7,035 nucleotides of DNA from positions 1-7,035 of the forward strand of contig JALNZQ010000138.1 of the NCBI GenBank assembly GCA_023229165.1, given 5' to 3'. The DNA is from Methanothrix sp. (GTDB taxonomy: Archaea > Halobacteriota > Methanosarcinia > Methanotrichales > Methanotrichaceae). Both the position numbers and the translations under genes were made by a program. The notes under the pieces are model-generated. The model did no database searches and was not told the DNA's origin. It worked only from the letters and a program-made list of their open reading frames with translations. Below, in pieces: positions 4,618 to 7,035 of this stretch (its first letter is position 1; every line of letters starts with the position of its first letter).

Positions 4618-7035
4618 ATGCAAAATATCACAATCACGGTTTCAGAGGCGGGAACCGCCGCCGCCAGGACTTTTGCCTATAAAATCCAAATTGAGGGCAA
4701 TGTCGTAGCAGAGAGAACGCTCACGCCCGTTCAGACTCAGCAGGTACTGGAGACTGCATCTCAGTACGTCTCACTTTTGCAGGGCGCTGGCCTGGCGGGA
4801 GCGAAAAGCTATCTGACCATCCTTCGTGACGGATTATTTCATCTCTTCTTAGAGGCGAGCTGGCAGGATTTTGCAGCCATGATTCTGCCGGGTGCACGGC
4901 TGACGGTTGCCTCGGGAATCCCGGAAGTGCTGCAACTTCCCTGGGAGCTGCTCCATCTTTCCAGGCAGCCGGAAGGCAGTGACTGCTTCGCCGTCATTCG
5001 CCTGCCAAAGACAGCGGACGGGCCAATTGCCTCCACTACCCCGCTGACGCCGGGGCCTTTGCGGGTACTCTTTTTAGCTGCTGAGCCGCTGGATTATGAA
5101 GAGGAAGAGCAATCGATCCAAAAGGCGTCGGAGGGTCTGGACATGACACTTAGGATCTGCGAGAGCGGCACCTGGGAAGAACTGAAGGACAGGGCAGAAT
5201 CCTTTAGGCCCCATCTGGTGCACCTGGCGGGCCTGGGAAAAGTGTCCGGTGGCAGCGAGGCATTCTCAATGCAGGGACCGGCGGGCCGGGCCGATCTAAG
5301 GTCGGCTGAGGAGCTGGCCGCAGCCCTGAAGGACACAGGCATTGTGGGCATCATTCTTGGCGGTCGGCAGAGCGAACCAACATCAGCCCTGCATCGGCTT
5401 TGCCAGAGGCTGGCAGAAAGCATTCCTCTGGCAGTGGCCTGGAATGCACCAACATCAGCTACAAGGCCCCTGTACCGGGCCCTGACAACGGGTCAATCAA
5501 TGGACAGAGCGCTTCTATCTGTGCGCCAGGAGATTGCAACCACTTCTGCTCCGGTTCCCGTTTCAGTTCCTGTGCTGTACTCGATCTATGATCTGCCCAA
5601 GATTTACGACCCACAAGAGAGAGCGGCTGCGCCGGCCAACCTCTGCCAAGAGCAGCCTGCCCTGCCGGGACTGACGGAAGGCAGAGCAGAGCGCTTTGTG
5701 AACAGGAGACGCGATCTGCAGCAGCTCGCTGCCGCCCTGCGAGAGGGTGGGGCGCAGACTCTGATCATCACCGGCCCAGACGGCGTAGGCAAGAGCACAC
5801 TGGCTACTCATCTAGCCCGCCTGCTGGCGCCAGCCGGCTACAGCGTTCTGCCCATTTACGGCTCGCCACATAACCGCATAAGCTCTGCCCGGATTTTGGA
5901 GGCGGCAGTGGGCCATTTGAGCGAAATGGGTGAAGAGGTCGTGGCAAAAAGCCTCAAAGATCCGGGGCGCTCTGTCCGAGAGAGGCTGCAAAGCCTGGTG
6001 GAAGTGCTGAAAACCTCTCGCATCCTGATGGTTTGGGATGATCTGGACCTGAACGGCAAGACCGGTAAAATTTCCGATCCTGATCTGGCCGAGTTCTACT
6101 TAAAGATGCTAGACGGCATGACAACAGGCCGCGCCATCATAACCTGCAGCGCTTTGCCAGCGGATGCCTTGAGCTTACCGGCCCGCGCGGTGCAGTGGAA
6201 GCTGGAGGGCCTGGGCCAGGCGGCATTCATCAGATATCTTCTCCAGGACGAGGGCCTGGCGGCTCGCTATAAAAGAGGCGAGATCTCTTATGCCGCTCTT
6301 GCCGCGCATCATCTCACGGCCATGGGCCATCCGGCTCGCCTGGCCCAAACAGGCAAGGCCTTGAGCCTGGGTGATCTCGCCGCAGATGAAGATCCGCTGG
6401 CAAAGCTTGTCTCTCGCCTCAGCTCTTCCTCCAGCCATGCCCTCTCTCAGGCCGCGGTTTTTAGCATCGCAATAAGCCCGGCGGGCCTGGTAGCCGTCTC
6501 CGGTGTGGCGGAAGAGCAGGCCGCCGCCAACGCCGACGCGTGGCAGAATCTATCGTTAGCGTACGCAGCCGGAAAGCTGTGGGCAGTGCCCTCCGCCATT
6601 CGCGCCTCACTCCTGGCGGCCTTGAGCTTAGAGGAGCAACGCGCCGCGCAGAAGGCGGCGGGCGATTTCTTCAGGGATATGGCCGAATCCGGGCGCTCTG
6701 CAGAGCTGGGGCTCTCTCGCTTAGACGTCTTGCTGGAAGCGCGCGGTCACTATCTGGCGGCAGAGGATCAAGGCAGTGCCATCGCCGTGACAGCCCGTAT
6801 CAGCGGCTATCTGCAGAGGCGCGGTTACTACTCGGAGCTGATAAGACTGAATCAGGTACTCCTGGATCAGGACTGGCAATCTGCTCCTATTGCTTGGATC
6901 GCGAAGGCCCATCTGGATCAGGGCGAATACAGAAAGGCAGCAGAGTGGTACGGGCGGGCCCTGCAGATCGCTCCTGACGCCGCCGCCTACAATGGCCTGG
7001 GCACAGCTCTCATGCACCAGGAAAAGTATGACCTG
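4618..7035 (+). CDS. CHAT-STAND ATPase-TPR protein with degenerate CHAT catalytic site, 3' end cut by window edge
   Basis: At least 806 residues are visible, with no stop before the right edge. An N-terminal alpha/beta segment (1-140, with LPWELL at 107-112) leads into a CHAT domain at about 148-320: LRVLFLAAEP (148-157), VHLAGLG (201-207), LGGRQS (247-252), and LYRALTTGQSMDRALLSVRQ (285-304) followed by VPVLY. In active CHAT proteases the dyad is the His of a GHG loop and the Cys of an xxCxS loop; here these are L206 and R250. A STAND-type NTPase follows: FVNRRRDL (360-367), Walker A GPDGVGKST (386-394), Walker B ILMVWDDLD (469-477), and GRAIITCS (504-511), where the usual sensor Arg is missing. 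A GHPARL motif comes next, then a winged-helix-like region (about 600-670). TPRs begin near 757 (AWIAKAHLDQGEYRKAAEWY). Such proteins act as regulated sensors/effectors, often in defence or cell death. AGAGGGTAAT precedes ATG 4618. The domain calls are firm, the function is not. Confidence 0.9.
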   Translation, partial: MQNITITVSEAGTAAARTFAYKIQIEGNVVAERTLTPVQTQQVLETASQYVSLLQGAGLAGAKSYLTILRDGLFHLFLEASWQDFAAMILPGARLTVASGIPEVLQLPWELLHLSRQPEGSDCFAVIRLPKTADGPIASTTPLTPGPLRVLFLAAEPLDYEEEEQSIQKASEGLDMTLRICESGTWEELKDRAESFRPHLVHLAGLGKVSGGSEAFSMQGPAGRADLRSAEELAAALKDTGIVGIILGGRQSEPTSALHRLCQRLAESIPLAVAWNAPTSATRPLYRALTTGQSMDRALLSVRQEIATTSAPVPVSVPVLYSIYDLPKIYDPQERAAAPANLCQEQPALPGLTEGRAERFVNRRRDLQQLAAALREGGAQTLIITGPDGVGKSTLATHLARLLAPAGYSVLPIYGSPHNRISSARILEAAVGHLSEMGEEVVAKSLKDPGRSVRERLQSLVEVLKTSRILMVWDDLDLNGKTGKISDPDLAEFYLKMLDGMTTGRAIITCSALPADALSLPARAVQWKLEGLGQAAFIRYLLQDEGLAARYKRGEISYAALAAHHLTAMGHPARLAQTGKALSLGDLAADEDPLAKLVSRLSSSSSHALSQAAVFSIAISPAGLVAVSGVAEEQAAANADAWQNLSLAYAAGKLWAVPSAIRASLLAALSLEEQRAAQKAAGDFFRDMAESGRSAELGLSRLDVLLEARGHYLAAEDQGSAIAVTARISGYLQRRGYYSELIRLNQVLLDQDWQSAPIAWIAKAHLDQGEYRKAAEWYGRALQIAPDAAAYNGLGTALMHQEKYDL

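Noticed and set aside
4201..4623. A 140-codon minus-strand open frame
   Set aside because: It is antisense to the C-terminal half of the CDF transporter and has no motif of its own.
6540..6977. A 145-codon plus-strand open frame inside the last gene
   Set aside because: It is an out-of-frame shadow of the CHAT-STAND-TPR gene, which stays open through this whole stretch and shows winged-helix and TPR patterns.

Overview
The window looks like a chromosomal segment of a methanogenic archaeon, most probably a Methanothrix/Methanosaeta-like member of the Methanomicrobia; this placement is inferred from gene content, not computed. The strongest pointers are an archaeal-type 3-dehydroquinate synthase II, starts preceded by a short GGTG(A) Shine-Dalgarno core, TATA-like boxes at archaeal spacing, and a large CHAT-STAND-TPR protein of a kind common in such genomes. 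No tRNA, rRNA, CRISPR array or insertion sequence is visible.

The layout is divergent around a control region at about 3006-3112. Leftward (minus strand), reading away from it, are: a decayed trypsin-like protease pseudogene (3005-2522), a GyrI-like/effector-binding-domain protein (2472-2002) with a good TATA box, an HD-domain phosphohydrolase (1908-1231), a 58-codon relic of an M24 Xaa-Pro peptidase (1216-1040), and the archaeal shikimate-pathway enzyme 3-dehydroquinate synthase II (987 to beyond the left edge).

Rightward (plus strand) are: a small secreted Ig-like-fold protein starting at a TTG codon (3113-3685), a cation diffusion facilitator metal exporter (3703-4596), and a large CHAT-STAND ATPase-TPR protein (4618 to beyond the right edge). 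These three are separated by 17 and 21 nt and could be one transcript.

The most interesting item is the last gene. It has a recognisable CHAT (caspase-like) domain followed by an intact P-loop and Walker B, a winged-helix-like region and TPRs. However, both positions expected for the catalytic His-Cys dyad are replaced (Leu206 and Arg250), so it looks like a pseudoprotease STAND protein. Other points worth attention are two separate peptidase relics in the minus-strand gene block, and a 15-bp direct repeat that brackets the presumed TATA box of the plus-strand cluster.
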